Assembly: GCF_020085105.1 (NCBI RefSeq)
Contig: NC_058062.1
Coordinates: 9,890,445 to 9,954,444, forward strand
Origin: Siniperca chuatsi
Taxonomy: Eukaryota > Chordata > Actinopteri > Centrarchiformes > Sinipercidae
DNA length: 64,000 nt
Direction of reading: 5' to 3'
The position numbers were made by a program, and so were the translations under genes. Positions within the stretch are counted from its first letter, which is position 1, and the number at the start of each line of letters is the position of its first letter. The notes under the pieces were generated by a model. It did not search any database. It saw only the letters and a program-made list of their open reading frames with translations, and was not told the origin of the DNA. Shown piece by piece: positions 23,731 through 62,820 of this stretch.

Positions 23731-23800
23731 TGATATCTGAGATTTGTATGCCCTGTAACTATACACCAGTGACATTTCAATGCTTCTCCAAATTTAAAAC
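23731..23800 (+). promoter_or_regulatory. Conserved upstream block (gene 3)
   Basis: Copy with TATCTGAGATTTG, CCCTGTAACTATACACC and TGCTTCTCCAA. The ACC anchor is 715 bp before the gene 3 TATA box. A wider match (about 23300-23870) is shared with 40700-41175 before the pseudogene, including GGTAAGATG and AATAATAAGCC. Confidence 0.5.
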
Positions 23801-24431
23801 TCATTACTGGCTGTGATATCAAAATTAACAGGACACAACTGCCTACCATAAACAGTGTCAAATTAAAATTATTTTACCCTCTAGATTTATTGGAACAAAT
23901 ATTCCACAAATGATGCAGTGCACATTTGCAATTTACTATTGGGAATACTGTGGACATTGTGTGTAATTAGTTTTATAAGCACAATCAAGTCCTAAAATAT
24001 ATCAACCTAATGTCATATGTTACTGGCTACTTTTTCATCAAATACAATGTACAATGAGTACAATGATATTAATTTTCAAGATTGTGTTAGAGGTATTTAT
24101 CTTGTATGAGTTATACAGTATATCAAAAATGTAGATATAAATGTAATTTAAAAAAATGACAATATTTACATCTTTAGAGTATAATTAATTTGACACTGTA
24201 CTTGGTGTATTTTGGTACACATCATGAGACTATTCAATTAAAACCAATATCCCTAAATATTTAGATGGAATTATACTGTATTTGTTATTGAATGAAATAA
24301 AGAAATTAAAATACTTACATTTTTAATACAGCTTTGTAAAATGTAAAATATATGTGCAGAAAATGAAATGTGCTTATTCATTTATACATAGAGAACATAT
24401 CACTATCAAGCAACAAGGTGTCAAGGATTCC

Positions 24432-24487
24432 TGACCAAATTGAGTAGGGCACTTATGCTGAGGAGGCAGACTCGTTGTGTATAAAAA
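24432..24487 (+). promoter_or_regulatory. Core promoter of gene 3
   Basis: TATAAAAA at 24480-24487 and TGACCAAATTGAG at 24432-24444, start-to-start spacing 48 bp, identical to gene 2. Confidence 0.85.
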
Positions 24488-24509
24488 CAGCAGCTCTGCA
24501 CGTCTGCTC

Positions 24510-24532
24510 CAACTGATTGGCATCAAAGACGG
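24510..24532 (+). other. Gene 3 non-coding exon 1
   Basis: Leader exon ending GACGG before donor GTAAGT at 24533; the 5' end is estimated from the TATA box. Confidence 0.65.
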
Positions 24533-24755
24533 GTAAGTGCAGTCAACTGTTTCTATAGCATGTCTCTATGTTATTATTACTACTGTTAATTACTGTAATA
24601 CTAGGCGGCTTCAATGTTGCACTTTTAAATTACGTTTGCTTAACTTAGATCATTTTTATATTAGGCTTTGTATGTTAAGTTTATTGTATTAATCTTAAAT
24701 GAAATTACAAAACAATAAAAAACTTACATTGGTCTACCAAAAACTTGTTTTGTAG

Positions 24756-24805
24756 CGTCTTGACATACACAGGATACCAAGGAGTTTCTGTTTGCATCAG
24801 TTGAG
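24756..24805 (+). other. Gene 3 non-coding exon 2
   Basis: Preceded by TTTGTAG and ending TTGAG before GTAAAT; same position and size as the second leader exon of genes 2 and 4. Confidence 0.75.
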
Positions 24806-24917
24806 GTAAATTCTTCAAACCAAAAATAATGATAAATGAGTTAATTGCAGGTTATGTAACACATGTATGACTTATGTTTGAATCTCTCATATTTTCAGTC
24901 TCCATTAAAGTGCCACC

Positions 24918-36710
<11,793 letters not shown>

Positions 36711-36742
36711 GAGACTACAACAAACTGAAGTCGTTCGACAGA

Positions 36743-36759
36743 GTTCATAAAATATGAAC
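36743..36759 (+). promoter_or_regulatory. 3' UTR stem-loop of gene 3
   Basis: GTTCATA / TATGAAC, 7-bp perfect stem with AAA loop, 33 nt after the stop; the outermost pair of genes 1 and 2 is lost. Confidence 0.7.
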
Positions 36760-36793
36760 CAATTATTGAATTATTTTTGAACTGTAACATTTC

Positions 36794-36799
36794 AATAAA
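36794..36799 (+). terminator. Poly(A) signal, gene 3
   Basis: AATAAA, 84 nt after the stop and 35 nt after the hairpin. Confidence 0.85.
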
Positions 36800-37139
36800 C
36801 ATTATGTATATTACTCAATACCATTTATCCTGTATTTCCTCTATTAAACTAATGCTTATACTGCAAAATGAGTTCAAGAAGGTGGAGCTGAATCATTCTA
36901 ATAAGTTGCAGAGCAGTCGACTTTTCAAATGAAATCCATACAGAATTGTTGGGGGCTATCTAAATATAGATAGTCAAAGATGTCTTAGACAGTATACTGT
37001 AGAAGAAATTTTCCACAGAACTACAACCACCAAGGTCCTGGGTCTAAATCAAAGCCTGGGAAGTTTGTATTTTTACCCCATGTTTACAGAGATGTCTTTC
37101 TATAGTCCAAACAAATGCAGATCAGATTGATTGGAAATT

Positions 37140-38340
37140 AATCTCTCCAACTCCAGACTACCCAGGCAGGGCAGCCCAGCTCACCCCCACTGCGTCGGCC
37201 CTTGATAAATCAGGACCATTGGAAGTGTTTCACCTGTGGCCAAGAGGGCCCTTTAGCTCGGATTTGTTGTTTAAACAATGAACCAGTGCTTACGGCTGGG
37301 TCAGCCGGTCCACAGCAAATAACCAGCCGCTACATCACCACTTTCTGGGCCCACGAGGGCATGAAAGCCCCTAAGGGAGGGATGGGGAGGCCCTACTGGA
37401 CTTGGTAGTGCTGTCACCCTCTTGAGGCCATAACTGACAACTGGACCCCAGGGGCCCCCCTATCCCAGTCTCCTGCGTCCTTGAAAAGATAGTTATCCCC
37501 TTGCTGAAACGTTAAAAAGGGGTCAGCCCAGGGCAGTTTAGGACAGCCCAGTTATGACCCCAACCTGGAACAAGTCAGACAGAACTTAGTGGTTGAGGGA
37601 AAACAGGTGGAATGGGTCAGTGTTATCACTTTCACTTTTTTGTGTGTGTGAAAAGGGCCTCTTGTATAGGCTGGTTAAACAGGGGCAACTCATTGTTAAA
37701 CTGTTGCTGGTCTCGAAATATCCCTAAATGTTGTCCCTCGCTCATTCACACTTGTTGGGAGATCATTTAGAGGTAGAGAAGACCTATGACAGAATCCTGG
37801 CCCACTTCTACTGGCCAGAGATGAAGAGGGCAGTCCAGGATTACTGCATGGAGTGCCAGAAGACTGCCCAAAAGGTACACTAACCCCTTGATCCTTTTTA
37901 CTTGTAATTTATACCCCCATACAGAGTGGCCATGCATGTAGGCAAACCTGGGGAAACAGCCAAGCCAATCCAGAGCAGGAGGTGGGTCCCCAAGCACAGG
38001 TTGGGAGGTGATAAAGGGAGTGTTCTATCCAGTTCAGGTATTACAGCCATAGGCACTGGACACACCTGGAGCCAATCAGGTAATCAGGGGGGGCATTTAC
38101 TCACCCAGCTACCACATAACAAGGGTTAGGCATCTCTGGCTCCCACCAAAAGGCTGGCAAGAAGATTGGCTCAGGGGATGCAACCTGATCCCTTACCACA
38201 AAGGTAATCAAAAGATTCACCACTCTCTGCTCTACCCCACAGGCCTCCCTGAGAGAAGGATCAAAAGGAAAAGGACACCCAGATGGGAAGGATCTTCAGT
38301 TCAAGTTTGACTCCCCTTTCCCCTAAATTCTTTATTAAAA
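37140..38340 (+). mobile_element. Decayed Gypsy-like LTR retrotransposon remnant
   Basis: Near 37225-37268 a gag-type zinc knuckle is visible as CFTCGQEGPLARIC; the usual histidine is proline. Near 37740-37876 the integrase zinc-binding region is visible: two histidines (HLLGDH), FYWPEM, then CMEC. Reverse transcriptase between them is missing or unreadable, and stops interrupt the frames. The part 37900-38340 may be its 3' end; no LTR pair was identified. Old and non-functional. Confidence 0.65.
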
Positions 38341-38918
38341 GACATTGTTTCACTGTCTTTGGGTTTCCTATTTTATAGTTATTCTTTCCTCTAGGACCTG
38401 TGGGTTGCTACAACTGTTGTAGTGGACTGGATCTCTCTGTGAAGATGCTCTTTATCTACTGAAAACCTTAATTTGCTTTTCAGAGTGGACATATAGAAAC
38501 TGATAATATGGTGCTCTGCTACTAACCCAGCAACCTTCAACACCAAGAAAACAACTCATTCTTTGATTTCAAGAAACTTACATCAGTGGAGAAGATGATT
38601 CAGAACTAGTCTCTAGCTTTAATTTTATATTACAAAGTTCATATTACCAAGGACTTCTTGTGAAACTTAACAGTGCCTTTACTTTCTAAGGTGAGTGATG
38701 AGGGCCAACTCTGCAAATAGCTTCTAGTTTTTGTACTTTTAATAGTATACCAACACACTCACAGGTAAAGATATAGGAGGAGTACATTTGTACTCTGAAA
38801 GGTGTATCTTCACTGTAATTTAAAAGACACAAACCAGTTTATACATACTTGATCCACAATTTAAACTTAAAAAAAAAAAATCAGACTGTGCCATCTAGAC
38901 TGAGTATCATTTGTATCT

Positions 38919-39590
38919 TCAGAATCAGAAATACTTTATACTTTATTGATCCCCGAGGAGAAACTCTTCTGCTACAGCAGCTCACTATCACGTCAGTGCA
39001 CACAGGAATAGAAGTACTAGGCAAAAAAATATAATACACTCTAATACAGGTCAGAAAATAAATTAAGTACCAAGTGGGTATAAGTATAAAATAAGTGTGA
39101 GGTACAAAGTGGGTTTACTGGTTGATGATAATAATATGGTATAAAGTAATGCATGAACTGTAGTGCATGAACTGCCAAGTTAAGTGTAGTTTATTTATGA
39201 GACAGAGGATATTGCACAGCAGTAATAGAGGTATGAATAAATATCAATAAATAGGGAATTTAAGTATATTGCCCAGGAGTATTAACACAGGAAATATTGC
39301 ACAATTGTGTCAAGTACTGCATAGATGTAATGATCAATGTCCAATTTAATGACTTAGGGTCATACAGACTGACACTTAGAGGGAGGAGTTAAAGAGTTTG
39401 ATGGCCATAGTCAGGAATGACTTCCTGTGGTGCTTTTTGGGGGGATGAGTCTTCCGCTGAAGGTACTCCTTTGTTTGACCAGCACGTCATGGAGTGGGTG
39501 GGAGACACTGTCCAAGATGGGATGTAGTTTGGCCAGCATCGTCCTCTCTGACACCACCGTCAGAGAGTCCAGCTCCTCTTGACCTGACTT
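38919..39590. repeat. Dispersed fish repeat, long copy
   Basis: Begins CAGAATCAGAAATACTTTAT, followed by TTATTGATCCC. It matches the 375-bp copy at 63549-63923 over its first half, through TTGCACAGCAGTA and AATAAATAGGGAATTT. The second half (GGTCATACAGACTG, then GCCAGCATCGTCCTCTCTGA) resembles a common fish retroelement tail; family not assigned. Confidence 0.65.
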
Positions 39591-39689
39591 TTCAACTCAA
39601 GTGACAAAATCTACCCTTTTTTCACAGCCAGCGAGATAAAGGTATAAATAAAACCTAAATCTTTAATTCACAGAAGGTGTTCATGCATA

Positions 39690-39996
39690 TAGTGGTGTGG
39701 AAAAGTGTTTGTCCCCTTCCTGATTTCTTGCTTGATTGCAGTTGTTGCTGCTAAGGGTGGCCCAACCAGTTATTAGATTTAGGGAGCAATCACTATTTCA
39801 CACAGGGCCACGTAGGTTTGGATTTCGTTTTCCCTTAATAATAACAACCTTCATTTAAAAACTGCATTTTGTGTTTACTTGTGTTATCTTTGACTAATAT
39901 TTAAATTAGTTTGATGATCTGAAACATTTTAAGTGTGACAAACATGCAATAAAAATAAGAAATCAAGAAGGGGGCAAATGCTTTTTCACACCACTG
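39690..39996. mobile_element. Internally deleted Tc1-like element (non-autonomous)
   Basis: Both ends are present: AGTGGTGTGGAAAAGTG on the left and its near reverse complement ending CACACCACTG on the right (about 38-bp inverted repeats), flanked by TA on both sides (39688-39689 and 39997-39998). The interior jumps from the left repeat straight to the last codons of transposase (VVAAKGGPTSY-like) and the 3' non-coding part, matching the larger copy near 46862-47126. Confidence 0.9.
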
Positions 39997-40324
39997 TAGA
40001 TCAGTTTGCAAATTTATAAGCAAATCTGTTAGCTGTATGAAAGCAACCATGAATGCCATGTCTAAGGCAATTTAAAAACCCCAAAACAACTTCCTCTGAC
40101 ATACATTGCATTCAATATATAATACCTCAAAATAAATGTACACTTCTGTGAGGACAGAGCAAGCCATAACAGAGGCGGGGACTTTATCATCTTGCGTTCT
40201 TCATTCTTCATCATTGATAAGATCAATGTACAGTGAATTTATTGTGAAAAGAGGCCAAGGGTGTAAATGCTACCAGTGCTGAAAACACGCAAAAAGCAAA
40301 GATTTTGAAGGGTGAGATAAATGG

Positions 40325-40377
40325 TGAGCTGCAGCGAGCACTGTCCAGGGCCTAAAGCAAGAGAAATGGAGACCAAG
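40325..40377 (+). pseudogene. Possible decayed MyHC exon-30 scrap
   Basis: GAGCTGCAGCGAG, TGTCCA and GGCC followed by TGGAGACCAA resemble exon 30 of the intact genes (for example 33645-33705) with deletions. It lies 2.2 kb before the pseudogene and out of order. Weak match; could be chance. Confidence 0.3.
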
Positions 40378-41040
40378 TAAGGTTCAACACATCTTCTAAA
40401 AAGTGAACCACTTGCTTTTAAGTCATTTAAAACTAGCCATTAACCTATACCATGAAATTTCTTTTGAGTACAGTTTTTGTTATGCTGCAAAACAGGTTAT
40501 GGAACAAGATACACTGACATGTATCCTGGGAATTGTACCTGGGCCCAGAAAGTTTTATACAGAATAAATCAAATTTTTTATTAGAAAAACTACAGATTAA
40601 ATGTATTCATTGTTAGAGTAAATGTTGAGTAAATATTCTACACTATAGTAACTTTCAGTTTCATTAGGAAAACATTAGTAAAATAAACATGCTATTTTGT
40701 TGTTGCCAAGCTATCTGGATGTGTCTGATAAATATATCCTTTCTTGCCAAACAGGAATCATTACTCCCTCCCTTAGCTGTTTTTATTTTTGACAACAGTA
40801 ATACCTTGTGAGCCGCTGGTAAGATGTTAAATAATAAGCCACTTCTGCCCACAACTAACTGTAATCAAAGTGGATACTGGCAATGATCCCAAACTTTATC
40901 TTCAAAATTGCTTTGAACATCAGTTACTGCAATGTCTGCTAACCCCACATTTTTGGCAACTCTTATATTAAATTTTCAGGGGGCATGTACTATAGCACCC
41001 CTCCAACATTAATAGACAGAACAGCAGTGTGAATTTTGTA

Positions 41041-41140
41041 TCAGATATCTGAGACATGTGTACCCTGCAACTATACACCAATGACATTCTGACACTTCTC
41101 CAACATTAAGACTCAGCACTGGCTGTGATATCAAAATTAA
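41041..41140 (+). promoter_or_regulatory. Conserved upstream block (orphan, before the pseudogene)
   Basis: TATCTGAGACATGTG, CCCTGCAACTATACACC and ACTTCTCCAA, then ACTGGCTGTGATATC shared with the gene 3 copy. No promoter follows at the expected +0.7 kb; that position is inside a LINE fragment. A relic of the promoter of the broken gene. Confidence 0.5.
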
Positions 41141-41526
41141 ACAGACACAGCTGCTTGTAATAAAGTGTCAACTGAAATCCATTCTATTATAATCTATTGT
41201 AATAACATTCACATGCATTTCTGATACATTTTCATTTCCATAAAATAGATGTGCAATCAAAACATTTATAGTTTGAATCACTGGCATTTATGTCATTAAA
41301 TAACAAAAAAAAGTTTGTTACTTTTAAATTTATCATGGGGATTCAAATATTATTATATATTTTCTGCATAAATGATGACTGTGTGCTTTACTGTACATAT
41401 AGACTATCTATAAAATAATCTCTTCAATTTTAGACTTTTTGACACTTGTAGCCCAACAAATGATTTAAAAAGAGCACAGATCATTACGTTTTACATTTTA
41501 ACTACTGGAAAATAATACATATATAC

Positions 41527-41528
<2 letters not shown>

Positions 41529-41620
<92 letters not shown>
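41529..41620. repeat. (TC)n(TA)n compound microsatellite
   Basis: About 32 bp of TC followed by about 60 bp of TA. Confidence 0.96.
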
Positions 41621-41622
<2 letters not shown>

Positions 41623-41699
41623 GATATATAGATATATATGTACTCTATATATTCAAGAATTTTCACCTTATCATGGTGGTGGGGTTTGTGCATTCCAGT

Positions 41700-42597
41700 G
41701 ACCCTAGGAGCTGTGTTTTAGGGGGCATTAGCAGCTGGTAGGGTCTCCAGTGGCCAGGTGGCCGGGCCTTGACCCATGGGTCCTGGTCAGGCAAAGCCTG
41801 AGTTTCTCATGCAGGGAGGTTGGAAACATGGAATCTGAGTGGGTCATGTTCAAAGTCTCCATTGTGGAGGTGGTTGCTCTGAATTGTGGTAAGAAGGTAG
41901 CCGGTACATATCGTAGCTGCAACCTGAGAACCCACTGGTGGATACCAGTGGTGAAGGAGGTCTTTTGGGCTTGGTTGGCCCAGGGGTCTCCTGAAGCAGC
42001 AGACAGGTACACAAGGGCTGCAGCTGCAGCTGTGGTGGTCACCAAGAAAAAACCTGTATGGTGGAGGACTTCAGGGAGGCTATGGAGAAGGACTTTCAGT
42101 TGGCCTCAAGGAAGTTCTGGCAAACCGTCAGATGACTCAGGAAGGGAAAGCAGGGCTTGTCTAATGCTGTGTTCAGCATGGGAGGAGAACTGCTGACCCT
42201 GACTGGGGATATTGTCGAGAGGTGGAAAGACTTTAAGGAACTCTTGAACCCAACCAACACATCACCTGTGGAGGAGGCAGAGTTTGAAGACGCAGTGGAA
42301 GCCACCCATGTCCAAACTATTTTGGACATGGGTGGCTTCCAAACTATTTGTGTTTTGTGGATTGGACAAGGCTCACAACTGTGTCCCCCAGGAAATCTTG
42401 TGGGAGGTACTGCAGTATGGGGTACCATCATCGTTGCTGCGAGCCAGCCGGTCCTCATATAACCCAGAGTGAGTGACTGTGACCTTCAGCACACATTAGG
42501 GCAGTTTGCAGTCGAATGTGAAGCGGTCAGGATGAGAGTCAGCACCTCCAAGTCTGAGGCCATAGTTCTTTGCCAGAAAATGGTGGATTTCTCCCTT
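41700..42597 (+). mobile_element. LINE (non-LTR retrotransposon) fragment
   Basis: Broken frames with recognisable LINE ORF2 text: GSPEAADRYTRAA, then FWQT-like, GGELLTLTGDIVERWKDF and LLNPT, then reverse-transcriptase pieces (LDKAHNCVPQEILWEVL, VPSSLLRA) and VSTSKSEAIVL near 42540-42570. Part of the reverse transcriptase has been lost and replaced by a perfect 20-bp hairpin (42297-42340). It ends abruptly at pseudogene exon 23. Confidence 0.75.
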
Positions 42598-42600
42598 TCA

Positions 42601-48086
<5,486 letters not shown>

Positions 48087-48117
48087 GAGACAACATCTGG
48101 TGGACAATTTTTAACAG

Positions 48118-48136
48118 AGTTCATAAAATCTGAAAA
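48118..48136 (+). promoter_or_regulatory. Decayed 3' UTR stem-loop of the pseudogene
   Basis: The left arm AGTTCATA and AAA loop remain, but the right arm reads TCTGAAAA, so the stem no longer closes. Position relative to the stop (32 nt) is the same as in intact genes. No AATAAA follows at the usual distance. Confidence 0.6.
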
Positions 48137-50408
48137 ACCTGTTGTGATATGTACAAATTAATCAAACTTTTCTTGACTGTACTGTGGCTTTTTTTACAAG
48201 GGTACAAGGGTATTTCCAAGGGTTTCCAAGATTAAAGTTAAAATAAAATCTACAGGATTGTTCGTTCAGACAGAAAAGTTATTGAAACTTAAGTTTACTT
48301 ATTTGCTCAACAGGATGTGTGCAACTTCATCATATTTGATTTAATAATTATTTCCCTTTAGTCTTTGGAGAGTGAGGTATGATTGCTTTCCTATTTATTT
48401 ATTTATTTATTTGGTACAACTAGGGTGGACTCTATTATGTAAAATCACACTTTGTAGGACATGGATGTAACTATATACTGTGTACAGTGGGTTACATGAT
48501 GTTACAACAAGGAAGGATTCATTTACAGCAGTGAAAGATGCTCTTGCCTTTGTGGTACCAAACCCTCACAGTCTTCATAGGAAGCACAGGTGTTGTTGGA
48601 CCTTGGGGCAGATGCTATTTATGTGGACACTGCACACTAACTGGTTGTCCATTTGTGTACCAAGATATTTTTAGGAATGGACTTGGCCTTTCTTGTGCTT
48701 ATTGAGAACTGCAGGGGAGTGGCCACCAAGACATTTGATGTAAAGACATTTTACATTTGTTTAGAATGACAAAGATAGTATCATATGACCAGTAAACACA
48801 GCTATCTGTATGTCTTTAATGAATGAATGACTGTTTGGCATGCTACAATGATATGCTTAAACTGTGATAATAACTACTGTTTAATATTGTCTTATGTCTC
48901 ACTCTAACACAGTTGTTAAGGGGTTTTGGTTAGAACTGCTTCAATTTATGCCAGACATTCTCTGGTCAAAGTGTCTACTAGGGGGCAAACATAATTATTT
49001 ATGGTTCACAAGAATATTCCAGTTAACCACTGTGCTTACATATGTAAGATAATAAATCAAAACAAAACAATCAAGATTATTTGAATGTAATGTAAGTTTT
49101 GGTTACAACATTCTAATTAGCACTGGGTTATCAATGGTCTTGTACAATATATTTTGCTGAAGCATATACAGTAAGCTTTACTGTTAGGCTCACCTCCTCC
49201 AACTTTCTTTTTCCTCCTTGTAATTCGTTATATCTTCACAAATTATTGCATTTCATGTTAGAAAACTAAATGAAACAAAGAAGAATGGTTCTCTCAGTGT
49301 TAATACCCAGTCATGGAAGAGTCTTTTAAACCCTCTCGGGCTCCTCCTCACCAGACGTATTTGGTATGTTATATTTCAGTTCAAGGGCTTCATGCTGAGG
49401 CTCATCTATAAGAATCTACTAGACTCAAGGACATACAAAGGAGAAGGTTAGTCAGGACAATCCCCACTTGTGTCCCTCTTCTCTCCACCTTCAAAATGCT
49501 TGGTCCATTCACTTGCATTATAGCCTAATTAAAAAACTGACTCATGTTGAATTTTGCAGTTTACATTAATACCACATAATGCAAAATAGGTTTTAGCTTT
49601 TACTCATAAGAGTTAAAAAACCCTCAAATGCTAATTTGTACTTTGCACATGCTGCATTTGAATCAAAATGCATAGTCATAAAAATGTAGGTACTATAAGT
49701 AGAGGCAAAATGAAAGTATCACCAGAAAGTAAGTAGCAAGTTAACCATAAAGTGAAGCTCACTATAAAACTATAGCAAAATGTAATGTGGCACCATTTTG
49801 CTGCAATTAAGCAGGTCGGAGATTTTCTGCAACACTGGTGGCAGTCACACTGGGGTAACTGAAACAACTCTGCATGATATAGTTCTGTCCCTGACACTAA
49901 GAATATTATAACTATTATCCTGGTGCATAATATAAATATTAATTTATCATAGTTTTTCTTTTAGATTGCAGCTGGACTAATTAAATGGCAAACTTACCTT
50001 GGGACGTCACTGTTTAAGTTGACCATTAAAAGGGTTAAATACAATTCAAATCAGCTGGTGCATTTGGTCACCAGAGATGAGAGAGTAAAATAATGAGCCC
50101 TGTGTGCACAACATGTTCTGTATTCAAGGTGACACAGCACATAGCCATATATAGCATCTGTAACCAACTTTTAGCCTTAGAAATTTAACAATTTGCTACT
50201 AGACTGTGCAAACAGACTGAGAAATAGTACTAAACCATAACTAAACAACAAAATCCTCTCCGTCTTTTGTGTAAAAATAGCAACTAATGTATTTAATCAC
50301 ACCAAGGCTTCCCTCAAACAAGCAGTCTAAAAAAGCAACTGAAGACCTTTGACCTTACTTGAATAGCTTGTGTGCACACATGTTTGCACAATAGCCCACA
50401 TACCTATT

Positions 50409-50439
50409 GAGGTCACATGGGTGACATTCCTCAAGGTCA
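50409..50439 (+). promoter_or_regulatory. Motif cluster: AGGTCA half-sites and MCAT-like site
   Basis: GAGGTCA (from 50409), CATTCCT (50425-50431, the MCAT/TEAD-type core) and TCAAGGTCA (50431-50439, the ERR-type extended half-site) lie within about 30 bp, 1.5 kb before the gene 4 TATA. Both factor types are known regulators of muscle genes. Short motifs also arise by chance. Confidence 0.3.
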
Positions 50440-50795
50440 TCTCCTTTTTTGAAGAAAGAAGGTTAGGTTAGTATAAAAAGCAATAACACAACTTCACTCA
50501 ACAATCCAGATTTTAAAAATACATCAATGTCATTTGGAAAAAGTAATTAGTATTTTCCCTCCTTTATTATACAGTACATTCAAATTTTAACTTACACTAA
50601 TGGATGCACTTGGATACACCTTTCATTCATGATACTATTACAGTTCTGGCATCTTTAACATCTTGTTTATTGGCACAGGACTTATTTTGGGTCTTATCCC
50701 AGCCTAGATGGCAACTGTTCGTCCACTACGTTCCAAGGCTATATGCAATCCCTCCTCAGCTTTTATGGAATGGCACTCAGCCTCCATTTTATTTC

Positions 50796-50862
50796 AGACA
50801 TGTGAGATGTGTGGTTGTCCTGCAACTGTATACCAGTGACACTTACATGCTTCTCCAAAACC
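50796..50862 (+). promoter_or_regulatory. Conserved upstream block, distal copy (gene 4)
   Basis: ACATGTGAGATGTG, GTCCTGCAACTGTA, TACCAGTGAC and CTTCTCCAAAACC. The anchor lies 1131 bp before the TATA; it pairs with the distal gene 2 copy, with which it also shares ACTTATTTTGGG about 150 bp upstream. Confidence 0.5.
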
Positions 50863-51247
50863 ACAGCCTGTGCTTGCCATAACATACAGTAAGATTATTA
50901 TGACTTACACTGAAGATCATTAAGGAAAGGAGGACATTTTATTATTGAAACAAGTGACAGATCTGTCTGTTAATGAAAAGCATATATTTTCTAGTGTACA
51001 AACGCTTCAAATCTGTGCTCAATACGTCCCAAACATATGTCTTACTGAGTGATATTTGATGACATGTACTTGTCCTGTGAACTGATGGACTAATCTAAAT
51101 AAATAAATAATTAGTAATAAATGAATAATACATTGTAGAACAAAGAAAAATATGAGCCATAAAATACTAAAATCTTTTTATATCTGTGACCCTGAATGGC
51201 TTTGACCCTATTTTATGGAATAGTTTATCCTGTTTTATTGGACTACC

Positions 51248-51310
51248 ATATCTGACATGTGTGAATGTGATCTGTACACCAGTGACATTTGAGTGCTTCT
51301 TCAAAACTGG
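51248..51310 (+). promoter_or_regulatory. Conserved upstream block, proximal copy (gene 4)
   Basis: TATCTGACATGTGTG, then GTACACCAGTGACATTT and CTTCTTCAAAAC. Anchor 685 bp before the TATA box, like the proximal copies of genes 2 and 3. Confidence 0.5.
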
Positions 51311-51915
51311 AAAAAATTAAGAAAATAATCAGAATAATAAATCCATACCTCCATATTTTACATCGATAAACAACCTGTAATCATGATTATCACGAAAGAT
51401 TGAGTCAACATTTACACTAATATAATATATAAAATATCTATAATATAAAAATATCATTCTCAATCTCTGCAATATTTGTATGTATTTGAATGAATGTAAG
51501 TATCATATTTTTAAAACCAGTGTTCCTTTTCAGTACCAGACATTAATCTGTATAAATATAATGTATGCTATAGGAGTTCAAATTTAACAACACCAACAAA
51601 ATCAATCCTGCTGTTTTAGAAAAGTATGTATAAAATGTATTGTATGCATTCGTTAATAGATGTGTAGTGCAATAGCTTGTAAGTCATATGTTAGAAAATC
51701 TATTATGTTAACAAATATATGTAACATAAAATCTAAAAGTCACAGTTTATGTAAAAATTTTGTAAATGTTTTAAATAATTGAACTAACACTGTGCTTTTT
51801 GATCATTCAGTTTGTGCACAGGGAAAAAATACCTACTGCAACAAATGTGAGTACAAGGCAATATCCATCAATATAAATGTCAGTGTCACAGGATTAGCGA
51901 CATGACAAGAATGCA

Positions 51916-51970
51916 TGACCAAACTGAGCAGGGCACACCTACTGAAGAGACAGTCCTCCCTCTATAAAAG
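51916..51970 (+). promoter_or_regulatory. Core promoter of gene 4
   Basis: TATAAAAG at 51963-51970 and TGACCAAACTGAG at 51916-51928, spacing 47 bp. Confidence 0.85.
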
Positions 51971-51992
51971 AGGGTGCTTAGGACTCTGTGGA

Positions 51993-52015
51993 TAACTGGT
52001 AGGCTTTCAACTCAG
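51993..52015 (+). other. Gene 4 non-coding exon 1
   Basis: Leader exon ending ACTCAG before donor GTAAGT at 52016; the 5' end is estimated from the TATA box. Confidence 0.65.
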
Positions 52016-52229
52016 GTAAGTACATCAACTTTAATTGATTAGTATTGTGTAAGTAATTGATCAATTATGTACTTGCAACTGCGCTTATGAGCATCATTTA
52101 TTAATTTCATTTCCTTTCATTTACTTATTTCCACTGGGTGTGCTATACACAAATGTGATGCCAGTTAATAGTTTGTAAAAAAAATTTCTCTATAGATTTA
52201 TGTACTCATGCTTGATCATTTATTAATAG

Positions 52230-52281
52230 GATCAAAAGAAAAGACCTGACTGTATTCCATCTTCTACTGGGACCAAAGGAG
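52230..52281 (+). other. Gene 4 non-coding exon 2
   Basis: Preceded by TTAATAG, ends AAGGAG before GTGAAT; equivalent to exon 2 of genes 2 and 3. Confidence 0.75.
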
Positions 52282-52434
52282 GTGAATTATAGTTTATTTC
52301 AGGTGATACCCACAATTTCAAAACGCACCTCACTTGATAGGCCTGCCAACAGCATGTTAACATTTATTAAAACAAAAACTAGAGAAATTTAGTATGCATG
52401 ACCTCTCCTTTTTTCAGTCACTTAAGGTGCCATC

Positions 52435-62820
<10,386 letters not shown>

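Larger units (their letters stand above)
18500..24431. other. Intergenic region between genes 2 and 3
   Basis: About 5.9 kb without a supported gene. It holds an orphan TATAAAAG (18534-18541), a short GAACA-type tandem (18823-18848), a hAT-like miniature element (20718-20969), a (GTTT)n run (about 21308-21326), decayed Gypsy-like pol sequence (about 21690-22400) and one conserved upstream block (23731-23800). The stretch 18900-20700 is AT-rich and unassigned. Confidence 0.7.
36840..42600. other. Intergenic region between gene 3 and the pseudogene
   Basis: Transposon-rich. In order: Gypsy-like remnant (37140-38340), dispersed fish repeat (38919-39590), internally deleted Tc1 (39690-39996), possible MyHC exon-30 scrap (40325-40377), a region shared with the upstream of gene 3 (40700-41175), TC/TA microsatellite (41529-41620) and a LINE fragment (41700-42597). 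No intact gene seen. Confidence 0.7.
48140..51915. other. Intergenic region before gene 4
   Basis: About 3.8 kb, AT-rich, no supported gene. It holds a (TTTA)n run (about 48394-48412), a cluster of nuclear-receptor-like and MCAT-like motifs (50409-50439) and two conserved upstream blocks (50796-50862, 51248-51310). The stretch 48500-50400 is unassigned. Confidence 0.65.

Noticed and set aside
42157-42472. Overlapping frames that could pass as a small gene
   Set aside because: They are broken LINE reverse-transcriptase sequence interrupted by a hairpin duplication.
48480-48674. 64-codon frame before gene 4
   Set aside because: No domain, no conservation among the intergenic regions of the array; treated as chance.
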